DNA of 64,000 nt from Azospirillum oryzae (lineage in GTDB: Bacteria; Pseudomonadota; Alphaproteobacteria; Azospirillales; Azospirillaceae), in contig NZ_VTTM01000001.1 in assembly GCF_008364795.1 (NCBI RefSeq), forward strand, positions 372,001 to 436,000. Reading direction: 5' to 3'. The position numbers were made by a program, and so were the translations under genes. Under the pieces are notes generated by a model. It ran no database searches. It was not told the origin of the DNA and saw only the letters and a list, made by a program, of their open reading frames with translations. The first letter of the stretch is position 1. The number at the start of each line of letters is the position of its first letter. Below are positions 57,256 to 64,000 of the stretch, one piece after another.

Positions 57256-59754
57256 TTACCGGAACCCCTCGCCGTCATGGCTCGGGTGTACCGGGTGTAC
57301 GTCCCAGATCTCCTGGGCGTACTCGTTGACCGTACGATCGGACGAGAACCAGCCCATGTTGGCGGTGTTCAGGATGGCCTTGCGGGTCCATTCCTCCGGA
57401 TCGCGGTACAACTGCATCGCGGCGTCCTGGGCCCGGCAATAGTCGGCGAAGTCCGCCGTCACCAGGAAATGGTCGCCGCCGTCGGTCAGCGCCTGGACGA
57501 TCGGGTGGTAGCGATTGCGGTCGTCCGGCGAGAAGGCACCGGTGGAGATCATGTCGAGCGCCCGCTTCAGGCTCGGGTTCGACGCGATCACATCGCGCGG
57601 GTTGAAGCCGCCGCTGGCGCGCAGGTCGTTCACCTCCTCCGCGGTCATGCCGAAGATGAAGATGTTGTCCGGCCCGACATGCTCGCGGATCTCGACGTTG
57701 GCGCCGTCCAGCGTGCCGATGGTGAGGGCGCCGTTCAGGGCCAGCTTCATGTTGCCGGTGCCCGACGCCTCCATGCCGGCGGTGGAGATCTGCTCCGACA
57801 GGTCGGCGGCCGGGATGATGATCTCCGCCGCGGTGACGTTGTAGTTCGGCAGCAGCACGACCTTCAGGTTGTCGTGCACCGACGGGTCGTGGTTCACCAC
57901 CTTGGCGACGTCGTTGATCAGTTTGATGATCAGCTTGGCCATGTGGTAGGACGGCGCCGCCTTGCCGGCGAACACCTTGGTCACCGGCACCCAGCTGACC
58001 GTCGGGTTGTCGCGCATCTCGTTGTACAGCGCGATGGTGTGCAGCACGTTCAGCAGCTGGCGCTTGTATTCGTGCATGCGCTTGACCTGCACGTCGAAGA
58101 TGCTGTCGACCAGCACCTCCTCACCGGTCTGTCGGGCGATGTAGGCGGCCAGACGCTTCTTGTTCTTGCGCTTGGCCCGGCGGAACTCCTCGCGGAACAC
58201 CACGTCGTCGGCCTTCTCGCGCAGGGCCGCGATCTGCGACAGGTCGGAGATCCAGCCCTCGCCGATGCGGGTGGTGATGAGTTCCGACAGGGCCGGGTTG
58301 GCCTGCTTCAGCCAGCGGCGCGGAGTGATGCCGTTGGTCTTGTTGTTGATGCGGTCCGGGAATTCCTGATGGAAGTCGGCGAACACCGTCTGCTTCATCA
58401 GTTCGGTGTGCAGGGCTGACACGCCGTTGACCCTGTGCGAGCCGAGGAAGGCGAGATTGCCCATACGGACCCGGCGCTCGCCGCGCTCGTCGATCAGCGA
58501 CAGGCGCGACAGCCTGGCGTTGTCGCCTTCGGCCTTTGCCTTGGTCCGGTTCAGGAACTTGGCGTTGATCTCGTAGATGATCTGCATGTGGCGCGGCAGC
58601 ACCCGCTCGATCATCCGCACCGGCCAGGCTTCCAGCGCCTCGGGCAGCAGGGTGTGGTTGGTGTAGGCGAAGGTGGCCCGGGTGATCTCCCACGCATCGT
58701 CCCAGCGCAGGGCGTGCTGATCGACCAGCAGGCGCATCAGTTCGGCGATGCCGATGGCCGGGTGGGTGTCGTTCAGCTGGATCGCCGCCTTGTTGGGCAG
58801 ATTGTCGAAGGTGGAGTGATGCTGCAGATAGCGGCGCAGGATGTCCTGCAGCGAGGCCGACGTGAAGAAATACTCCTGCTTCAGCCGCAGTTCCTTGCCG
58901 GTCTCCGTCGCGTCGTTGGGATAGAGGACGCGGCTCAGGTTCTCCGACAGGATCTTCTGCTCGACCGCCTTCATGTAGGCGCCGTCGTTAAAATGGCCGA
59001 AGTTGAAGTCGCGGGTGGCGCGGGCCGACCACAGGCGCAGCGTATTGATCGTCTCGCCGCCGAAGCCGACGACCGGGGTGTCATAGGCCATCGCCAGCAC
59101 GCGGTCGGCATCGACCCAGCGATAGGCGCGCTCGCCGACGCTGTCGCGGAACTCCTCGACGCGGCCATAGAACTGGACCGGGTACAGCACCTCCGGACGG
59201 GCGAACTCCCACGGGTTGCCGAATTGCAGCCACTGCTCCGGATATTCGACCTGCCAGCCATTCTCGAAGCGCTGCTCGAACAGGCCGAACTCGTAGCGGA
59301 TGCCATAGCCGTAGCCGGGCAGGCCCTGCGAGGCCATGCTGTCGAGGAAGCAGGCGGCCAGACGTCCGAGGCCGCCGTTGCCCAGCGCCGCGTCCGGCTC
59401 GGCATCGACCACGTCGTCCATCGACAGGCCGAGACGGTCGAGCGCCTGACGGCATTCGTCCATGATGCCCAGGTTCGACAGGCTGTTGGTCAGCAGCCGC
59501 CCGATCAGGAATTCCAGGGACAGGTAGTAAACGCGCTTGGCGTCTTCCTGGTAATAGCTGCGGGTCGTGTCCATCCAGCGGTCGACGACGCGGTCGCGAA
59601 CGGCCAGCGCCACGGTGTGGAACCAGTCACGGCGCGTCGCGGCGCGTGCATCCTTGCCGACCGAATAGACCAGCCATTCCAGGAACGACCGTTTGAGGCC
59701 ATCGACATCAAGGCTGCGGCGTTCGATGTCGCGAGATTTGAACCGAGCGTCCAT
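57256..59754 (-). CDS. glgP: Glycogen/maltodextrin phosphorylase
   Basis: The enzyme releases glucose-1-phosphate from alpha-1,4-glucan. The product is 832 residues from ATG 59754 (MDARFKSRDIERRSL). Family blocks: 'YYLSLEFLIGRLLTNSL', 'ALGNGGLGRLAACFLDSMA', 'QLNDTHPAIGIAELMRLL' and the PLP-lysine region 'EASGTGNMKLALNGALTIGT'. The length is normal. No other glycogen genes are in the window. Confidence 0.96.
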   Translation of the reverse strand: MDARFKSRDIERRSLDVDGLKRSFLEWLVYSVGKDARAATRRDWFHTVALAVRDRVVDRWMDTTRSYYQEDAKRVYYLSLEFLIGRLLTNSLSNLGIMDECRQALDRLGLSMDDVVDAEPDAALGNGGLGRLAACFLDSMASQGLPGYGYGIRYEFGLFEQRFENGWQVEYPEQWLQFGNPWEFARPEVLYPVQFYGRVEEFRDSVGERAYRWVDADRVLAMAYDTPVVGFGGETINTLRLWSARATRDFNFGHFNDGAYMKAVEQKILSENLSRVLYPNDATETGKELRLKQEYFFTSASLQDILRRYLQHHSTFDNLPNKAAIQLNDTHPAIGIAELMRLLVDQHALRWDDAWEITRATFAYTNHTLLPEALEAWPVRMIERVLPRHMQIIYEINAKFLNRTKAKAEGDNARLSRLSLIDERGERRVRMGNLAFLGSHRVNGVSALHTELMKQTVFADFHQEFPDRINNKTNGITPRRWLKQANPALSELITTRIGEGWISDLSQIAALREKADDVVFREEFRRAKRKNKKRLAAYIARQTGEEVLVDSIFDVQVKRMHEYKRQLLNVLHTIALYNEMRDNPTVSWVPVTKVFAGKAAPSYHMAKLIIKLINDVAKVVNHDPSVHDNLKVVLLPNYNVTAAEIIIPAADLSEQISTAGMEASGTGNMKLALNGALTIGTLDGANVEIREHVGPDNIFIFGMTAEEVNDLRASGGFNPRDVIASNPSLKRALDMISTGAFSPDDRNRYHPIVQALTDGGDHFLVTADFADYCRAQDAAMQLYRDPEEWTRKAILNTANMGWFSSDRTVNEYAQEIWDVHPVHPSHDGEGFR

Positions 59755-59933
59755 GTCCTGACTTTCTGCGTGAAAGGCCAATAGGAGCGGGCGGCTGGAA
59801 GGACGGCGCTCCAATCATGGGGGAAGTGTCTGCCCTGTTGGTTAAGCAAAGCTTTCCCAAGATGGAACGCACCGTCGTTTCGTCGTGGTAAAAGGGAGTA
59901 GGCTGTCGTCCCCTCCCCTTTTTCCCGTCAACG

Positions 59934-60443
59934 ATGCTTCACGAATCCGATCCTGTCCACTGCGATGCAGCATTCATCCGCATCCGCCATGCCGAATTGG
60001 CCGACATAGCCGCGCTGCTGGCGATCGAGGAGCAAAGCTTCCCGACCGACCAGATGACGCAGCGCAACTTCCGTTATGCGATCCACAAGGCAAAAGGTGT
60101 GGTGCTGACGGCATACCGCCAAGTGCCGAATGTGGGGGGGCTGCCACTTGCCTATGGGGTGGTCAGCTTCCATGCCGGCACGCGCTTCGCCCGCCTCACC
60201 TCATTCGCGGTGGCGCCGGGGAACCGCGGACAGGGAATCGGCCGCCGACTGCTGGCGGCGCTGGAGGCCGCCGCCGCCGCCCATGGCTGCCGTGGAATGA
60301 GACTGGAGGTGCGGGCGGATAATGCCGCCGCCATCGCGCTCTATACCGCGGCCGGCTATCGCCGATTCGCGGAATATCCTGATTACTACGAGGATGGAAT
60401 GGCGGCGCTTCGCCTGGAAAAACCGCTGTTTTCCAACGACTGA
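59934..60443 (+). CDS. GNAT-family N-acetyltransferase (RimI-like)
   Basis: The product is 169 residues from ATG 59934. The GNAT acetyl-CoA loop is clear: 'LTSFAVAPGNRGQGIGRRLLAALEAAAAAHGCRGMRLEVRADNAAAIALYTAAGYRRFAEYPDYYEDGMAALRL'. The R/Q-x-x-G-x-G motif and the 'N-x3-A-I-x-L-Y-x3-G-Y' end are those of RimI-type protein N-terminal acetyltransferases. The acceptor is not known. It starts on its own, divergent from glgP. Confidence 0.9.
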   Translation: MLHESDPVHCDAAFIRIRHAELADIAALLAIEEQSFPTDQMTQRNFRYAIHKAKGVVLTAYRQVPNVGGLPLAYGVVSFHAGTRFARLTSFAVAPGNRGQGIGRRLLAALEAAAAAHGCRGMRLEVRADNAAAIALYTAAGYRRFAEYPDYYEDGMAALRLEKPLFSND

Positions 60444-60910
60444 GTGTTGCAGCGCCGCACCGGCGGGCGCGTTCGATGGTGGTAAGCCCGGCAAGCGGAG
60501 ACGGGACCGGAATCTCCGCAATCTGCCACCGATGTCACTCTTTCCGGTTCCTGCGGTGGAACATCCGTGGAGGACGGCGCGTTTAGCTCCCGACACGATC
60601 AACGACGGGCAACAACGGGACCTCCTCAATGACGCCACCGCCGAACGGATCGTTCCGCAACACTCTCCAGGGGCCACCGACCCGCAGCAGATGACGGGCC
60701 GGCCCGGGAGGACCCTGGAGCCGATCGCCAGGGCGTACCGAGCGCTCAAGACCGCATACACACTGTCAGCCCTTCGAACCGGTGGCGCCGCTTTTGCGCG
60801 CCGGAAAGCCCAATGCCGTCCCCGCCCTGCGCCCCGCCCGTACTGCGAAGGGCGCCGCCGCTCACCCGGCCGGCGGGAGACGTACACAGACCGTGGAGGA
60901 AGGAAAGACC
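60444..60910. other. 467-bp non-coding stretch upstream of the sigma factor gene
   Basis: I see no convincing gene on either strand: frames through it are low-similarity and Arg-rich. It contains one clear feature, an EcfG-type promoter box at 60558-60583, and possibly a long 5' leader (about 320 nt) for the sigma factor mRNA. A small RNA cannot be excluded. Confidence 0.6.
60558..60583 (+). promoter_or_regulatory. EcfG-type (general stress) promoter candidate
   Basis: GGAAC (60558-60562), a 17-bp spacer, then CGTT (60580-60583). This equals the GGAAC-N16/17-CGTT consensus recognised by EcfG sigma factors of alphaproteobacteria. It lies 327 bp upstream of the sigma factor start codon. Confidence 0.6.
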
Positions 60911-61384
60911 ATGGCGTACTCGTTCGAAAACGAACTGATCCGCTGCATGCCGAACCTGCAGCGTTATGCCTGCAAGCTGACCCGTGACGCCAACGCCGCA
61001 GAGGACCTGCTGCAGGACTGCCTGGCCCGTGCCCTGTCGCGCCAGCATCGTTTCGAACCCGGCACGAACATGCAGGCGTGGTTGACCACCATGCTGAAGA
61101 ACCTGCATTTCAACAACCTGCAGCGTGACCGCCATGTGACGAAGGTGGAACTGTGGGACGGCGCCATGTCGGTCGACGCGGCGCAGATGTCGCGTCTGGT
61201 CTTCCGCGACGTCGACCGCGCCTTTTCCTCCCTCACCCCCAGCCAGCGCAAGGTCGTGAAGCTGGTCGCCATCGAAGGGCGTCCCTATCAGGAAGCGGCC
61301 GAGACGCTGAACGTGTCGATCGGCACCATCCGTTCCCGCCTGTGCCGGGCACGGGAGCGGCTGAACAACCTGATGGCCGCCTGA
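60911..61384 (+). CDS. Small ECF RNA polymerase sigma factor (EcfG-like)
   Basis: The product is 157 residues from ATG 60911 behind GGAGGAAAG. Region 2 is at about 8-75: 'PNLQRYACKLTRDANAAEDLLQDCLARAL', with the core-binding 'DLLQD', and 'NMQAWLTTMLKNLHFNNLQRDR'. Region 4 is at about 100-157: 'LTPSQRKVVKLVAIEGRPYQEAAETLNVSIGTIRSRLCRARERLNNLM', a helix-turn-helix. It is close to the EcfG-type/short ECF sigma factors of alphaproteobacteria. No anti-sigma gene is adjacent in the same operon, and no PhyR or NepR gene is in the window. Confidence 0.88.
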   Translation: MAYSFENELIRCMPNLQRYACKLTRDANAAEDLLQDCLARALSRQHRFEPGTNMQAWLTTMLKNLHFNNLQRDRHVTKVELWDGAMSVDAAQMSRLVFRDVDRAFSSLTPSQRKVVKLVAIEGRPYQEAAETLNVSIGTIRSRLCRARERLNNLMAA

Positions 61385-61436
61385 TCCGACACCTTCCCTG
61401 ATGGCCCGCCCGCCAGCTGCGAACACTCCACGATTG

Positions 61437-61466
61437 AAAAACCCCGGTGCAACCTGCACCGGGGCT
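61437..61466. terminator. Bidirectional terminator between sigma factor and SDR genes
   Basis: CCCCGGTGCA (61442-61451) pairs exactly with TGCACCGGGG (61455-61464). On the minus strand it is followed by TTTTTCAATC, a good T-tract for the SDR gene. On the plus strand it lies 57 nt past the sigma factor stop. Confidence 0.75.
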
Positions 61467-61520
61467 CGTCGGATCGGCTTGGGGTTGTGAGCGCTGCCCG
61501 GTCAAACGAACGGCTCCCAG

Positions 61521-62387
61521 TCAGCCGTTCACCACCGTGCCGCCGTTCGGGTGCAGCACTTGCCCGGACATATATGAAGAGTCATCGGATGCCAGGAACA
61601 CATAGGCCGGCGCCACCTCGTCCGGCTGGCCGGCCCGCTTCATAGGCACATTGCCGCCGAAGCTCTCGACCTTCTTCTCGTCGAAGGTGGAGGGGATCAG
61701 CGGGGTCCAGATCGGACCGGGAGCCACGGCGTTGACGCGGATGCCGCGGTCGCTCAAAGCCATGGACAGCGACCGGGTGAAGGCGACGATGGCGCCCTTG
61801 GTCGCCGAATAGTCCAGCAATTCCGGACTGCCCTTGTACGCGGTGACGGAGGTGGTGTTGATGATGCAGGCACCCTCGTGCATGTGCGGCAGGGCAGCCT
61901 TCACCATATAGAACTGTCCGAAGATGTTGGTGCGGAAGGTCCGCTCCAACTGCTCGGCGGTGATGTCCTCGATCGACTTCTGCGGATGCTGTTCAGCCGC
62001 ATTGTTGATCAGGATGTCGAGGCGGCCATGCTCGCCGACGATGCGCTCCACTGCCTTGCGGCAGGTTTCTTCGCTGCCGACGTCGCCGCTCAGGATGGTG
62101 CAGGGCTGGCCCTCGGCTTCGACCAGGCGGCGGGTCTCGCGGGCGTCGTCGTCCTCGTTCAGGTACAGGATGCCGACCTTCGCGCCTTCGCGCGCGTACA
62201 GAACGGCGATCGCCCGGCCGATGCCGCTGTCGCCGCCGGTGATCAATGCCACCTTGTCGCGCAGCTTGCCGCTGCCGCGGTAGGCGGGGCGTGTTTCCGA
62301 CGGCTGCGGAGTCATGGGCGCCTGACGGCCCGGCTGCGTGTTCTGGTGCTGGGGCGGTTGTCTGCCCTCCTGTTGCGCCATAGCCAT
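61521..62387 (-). CDS. General-stress-type short-chain dehydrogenase (Gsp39/YhdG-like)
   Basis: The product is 288 residues from ATG 62387. A ~40-residue hydrophilic Gln/Pro-rich N-terminal extension precedes the SDR core. The core shows 'KVALITGGDSGIGRAIAVLYAREGAKV', 'LDILINNAAEQHPQKSIEDI', catalytic Ser in 'IINTTSVTAYKGSPELLDYSATKGA' with Tyr-x3-Lys, and 'QVLHPNGGTVVNG'. This architecture is the stress-induced SDR group that includes Bacillus general stress protein 39. An EcfG-like box upstream fits stress control. Its substrate is unknown. Confidence 0.9.
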   Translation of the reverse strand: MAMAQQEGRQPPQHQNTQPGRQAPMTPQPSETRPAYRGSGKLRDKVALITGGDSGIGRAIAVLYAREGAKVGILYLNEDDDARETRRLVEAEGQPCTILSGDVGSEETCRKAVERIVGEHGRLDILINNAAEQHPQKSIEDITAEQLERTFRTNIFGQFYMVKAALPHMHEGACIINTTSVTAYKGSPELLDYSATKGAIVAFTRSLSMALSDRGIRVNAVAPGPIWTPLIPSTFDEKKVESFGGNVPMKRAGQPDEVAPAYVFLASDDSSYMSGQVLHPNGGTVVNG

Positions 62388-62732
62388 TCTCCTTCTTCGG
62401 CAACCCTGTCAGGGCGCGGATGGGGTGAGTTGCACAATCACAACAGTCCCCATTGCGCGGCGTTCCACACCAACGGAAACCGGAACAATCGGCCGTACCG
62501 CCCTGTTACTTGGCCGGGCGACGCGAAAGAGGATGACAGCGCCGGTTTGCTCGCCTCGAAAGTGAGCTGTGATCGCGCCGTTTGTCGGACTGGTAGGACC
62601 GAGGATCATGCCCATAAGATGAGGTATGCGTCCTTTCGGCCGAACTTTCCGGGAACGGCGGGGCCACCGGACGTGTCACGGTTGATCGTGTCCCAGGGGA
62701 GAACCCCGGCGACCCATCCGGGAACGACAGAG
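62388..62732. other. 345-bp intergenic region with two divergent EcfG-like boxes
   Basis: No gene is seen. Minus strand: GGAAC (62466-62462), 16-bp spacer, TGTT (62445-62442), 55 bp before the SDR start. Plus strand: GGAAC (62482-62486), 17-bp spacer, TGTT (62504-62507), ahead of the anti-sigma-like gene. Each matches the stress sigma consensus except for T in place of C at the first -10 position. Confidence 0.4.
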
Positions 62733-62957
62733 ATGAAGCGTGTGACGATGACCGATATCAACGCCTATCTGGACGGCGCCCTGGACGAGCGGGAGCGCGC
62801 AGAATTCGAAAGCGTGGTCGAGAGCGATCCCGACGCAAAGGCGCTGCTGGCCCAGCATCGCCAGCATGTGGAGGAGCTTCATCGCCTGTACGACCCGGTC
62901 CTGAACGAAGAGGTGCCGCCCCGAATGCTGGAGCTGTTGCGCAAGCGGAACGGCTGA
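62733..62957 (+). CDS. Mini anti-sigma-like protein
   Basis: The product is 74 residues from ATG 62733; ATG 62748 (MTDINAYLDG) is also possible. It matches only the N-terminal anti-sigma helical module: 'MTDINAYLDGALDERERAEFESVVESDPDAKALLAQHRQHVEELHRLYDPVLNEEVPPRMLELL'. The zinc H-x3-C-x2-C motif and a membrane helix are absent, so it would be a soluble, truncated form. It may titrate a sigma factor such as the one at 60911-61384, or be a remnant. It lies 107 bp upstream of the PhoD-like gene. Confidence 0.72.
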   Translation: MKRVTMTDINAYLDGALDERERAEFESVVESDPDAKALLAQHRQHVEELHRLYDPVLNEEVPPRMLELLRKRNG

Positions 62958-63063
62958 CCGCCCGTCTCGGAGCGCGATAATTTTTCGCCGTCCGGCCGCG
63001 CCTTGCGCTATTGCATGCGGCAGGCCCATCTTTGGGGGAAGGGCCGGTTCGGACGGATGAAGC

Positions 63064-64000
63064 ATGGCGCCGAGACGAGCGGAACCGAGCATCCTGCTTG
63101 GTCCCATCCTGTATTTCCGTGGTGAGCAGCGCGACCGTTGGTGGCTGTCGGCGCTGTTCGTTCTGGACGGGGAGGTCGAACCCGACGATCTGCGGGTGGA
63201 TGGCGTTACCCTGCCCGTCCCGCCGCGGCATCTGACTCATTGGCGCCACCGTCAGCTCTGGCGATTCGACTTCGCCGTCCCGCGCGGCATGCGCGACACC
63301 GACGTCACCTACGGCTTTCCCGACGGCCCCCGCTGGACCGTGGTCGTTCCAGGTCGTCATTCACTCCCGCGCATAGCTATTCTTTACGGAAGCGGAATGA
63401 CCGGTGGTGGCGCTCCGGAGGGCAGAGGCTCGACCGGTGCGTCACCGGCCCTCTGGTCCGATCTCCTGGCCCGGCATTCCCCCGACCGCTATCACCTGAT
63501 TGTCCAGGCCGGCGGACAGATCGACGGCGACGCCGTGACGGCCGCGGCCCCCCAGGCGAATGCCCTGCTGTCCGATGCCTCCCGCCGGCTTGGCCCCGCA
63601 CTGCCCGGCGTGGCGGAAGAGCTGATGGCCGCCGGCTTCGACCGCATGCTGCGGACTTGGAGCGGGGCCGCCGCAGCGTCGGCGTTGGCGTCGATCCCCT
63701 CGGTCATGGTGTGGGACGGCGGCGATCTCGGCCGGCTGCTGGCCAGCGCCTGGGGCGGCCGGGAGGAGGGCGACGCCGCCTCGCGCAGCCTGCGTCCGCT
63801 GTTCGCGGCAACCCGCCGGCAGGTCCAGCTTTTCCAGACCGGCTCCGTCGCCGACAGCCCGCCCGATTGCCTGTGGGGTTCGGAGTGCGGAACGCTGGCC
63901 CAGGGATTCACCATGGGCGAAGTCGGACTGCTGACGCTCGACAATTGGAGCGACCGCAACGGCCGGCGCATGCTGTCGGAACGCAGCTGGAGCATGTTGC
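63064..64000 (+). CDS. PhoD-like metallophosphatase-family protein, apparently degenerate (3' end outside window)
   Basis: The frame is open from ATG 63064 to the right edge (312 codons). It follows the layout of the alphaproteobacterial 'alkaline phosphatase family' (PhoD-like): N-terminal beta domain 'LLGPILYFRGEQRDRWWLSALFVL', 'LWRFDFAVPRG', 'LPRIAILYGSG', a middle helical part 'AEELMAAGFDRMLRTWS', 'ASIPSVMVWDGGD' and 'RRQVQLFQTGS'. Where active members carry a metal-binding SCN-type start, GGDQ-D and WDDHD, this one reads LYGSG, AGGQIDGD and WDGGD. Several ligands seem lost, suggesting a non-catalytic paralogue. The comparison is from memory of the family. Confidence 0.65.
   Translation, partial: MAPRRAEPSILLGPILYFRGEQRDRWWLSALFVLDGEVEPDDLRVDGVTLPVPPRHLTHWRHRQLWRFDFAVPRGMRDTDVTYGFPDGPRWTVVVPGRHSLPRIAILYGSGMTGGGAPEGRGSTGASPALWSDLLARHSPDRYHLIVQAGGQIDGDAVTAAAPQANALLSDASRRLGPALPGVAEELMAAGFDRMLRTWSGAAAASALASIPSVMVWDGGDLGRLLASAWGGREEGDAASRSLRPLFAATRRQVQLFQTGSVADSPPDCLWGSECGTLAQGFTMGEVGLLTLDNWSDRNGRRMLSERSWSML

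Noticed and set aside
60201-60887. 228-codon minus-strand frame across the end of the GNAT gene and the sigma factor promoter
   Set aside because: Composition is shadow-like and half of it is antisense to the GNAT coding region; no domain is visible.

Overview
The window is about 64 kb of GC-rich, gene-dense chromosomal DNA from an alphaproteobacterium. It is most likely an Azospirillum or close Rhodospirillales relative. The evidence is the hpnCDE squalene/hopanoid genes, a homospermidine synthase next to an ornithine-type decarboxylase, an EcfG-type sigma box, a histidine kinase with a plant-type ethylene-binding domain, and codon usage dominated by G/C third positions. I see no rRNA, tRNA, CRISPR array, prophage or insertion sequence. 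Both edges cut genes: a CHAD-domain protein at the left and a PhoD-like protein at the right.

Layout. 1-6.4 kb: CHAD protein, uvrA, a small Thr-rich lipoprotein, an MntA/HepT-type toxin-antitoxin pair and trmFO. 6.4-11.3 kb: an NDUFAF6-like squalene/phytoene-synthase-fold protein, the divergent hpnC-hpnD-hpnE operon (farnesyl diphosphate to squalene) and sodB. 11.3-15.5 kb: a MazF/AbrB-type pair, a Mth938-like protein and secF-secD-yajC. 15.7-20.6 kb: a DUF815 ATPase facing a tightly overlapping serS-surE-pcm-LysM/LytM lipoprotein operon. 20.8-26 kb: an MFS exporter, mtnD, a structured leader RNA, a PLP decarboxylase and homospermidine synthase. 26-34.5 kb: lptD, an unrecognised membrane coiled-coil protein, a TPR/OGT-type glycosyltransferase, the YdbH-YnbE-YdbL envelope lipid-transport set and a periplasmic cyclophilin. 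34.5-42.4 kb: a Ser/Thr kinase with an unrecognised long N-terminus, an aldose epimerase, a LysR/SnoaL/SDR cassette, an LprI-like protein and an unrecognised protein. 42.6-52 kb: a transglutaminase-DUF2126 fusion, a di-heme cytochrome c lipoprotein, a circularly permuted ATP-grasp/Alpha-E fusion and a second transglutaminase-like protein. 52-59.8 kb: response regulator and ethylene-receptor-like kinase, prfC, asd with a threonine-rich leader peptide, and glgP. 59.9-64 kb: GNAT acetyltransferase, small ECF sigma factor, stress-type SDR, mini anti-sigma-like protein and a degenerate PhoD-like protein.

The items most worth a second look are four. The kinase at 52406-53998 keeps every residue known to be needed for copper/ethylene binding in plant ETR1, at constant spacing. 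The amidoligase-type cluster at 42654-52023 has no settled product. A 25-codon leader peptide with a Thr5 run sits ahead of asd and looks like an amino-acid attenuator. The 64-kb end encodes a PhoD-family protein that appears to have lost its metal-binding motifs. Many genes are translationally coupled by 1-14 nt overlaps, and several convergent gene pairs share a hairpin terminator or overlap at their stop codons.
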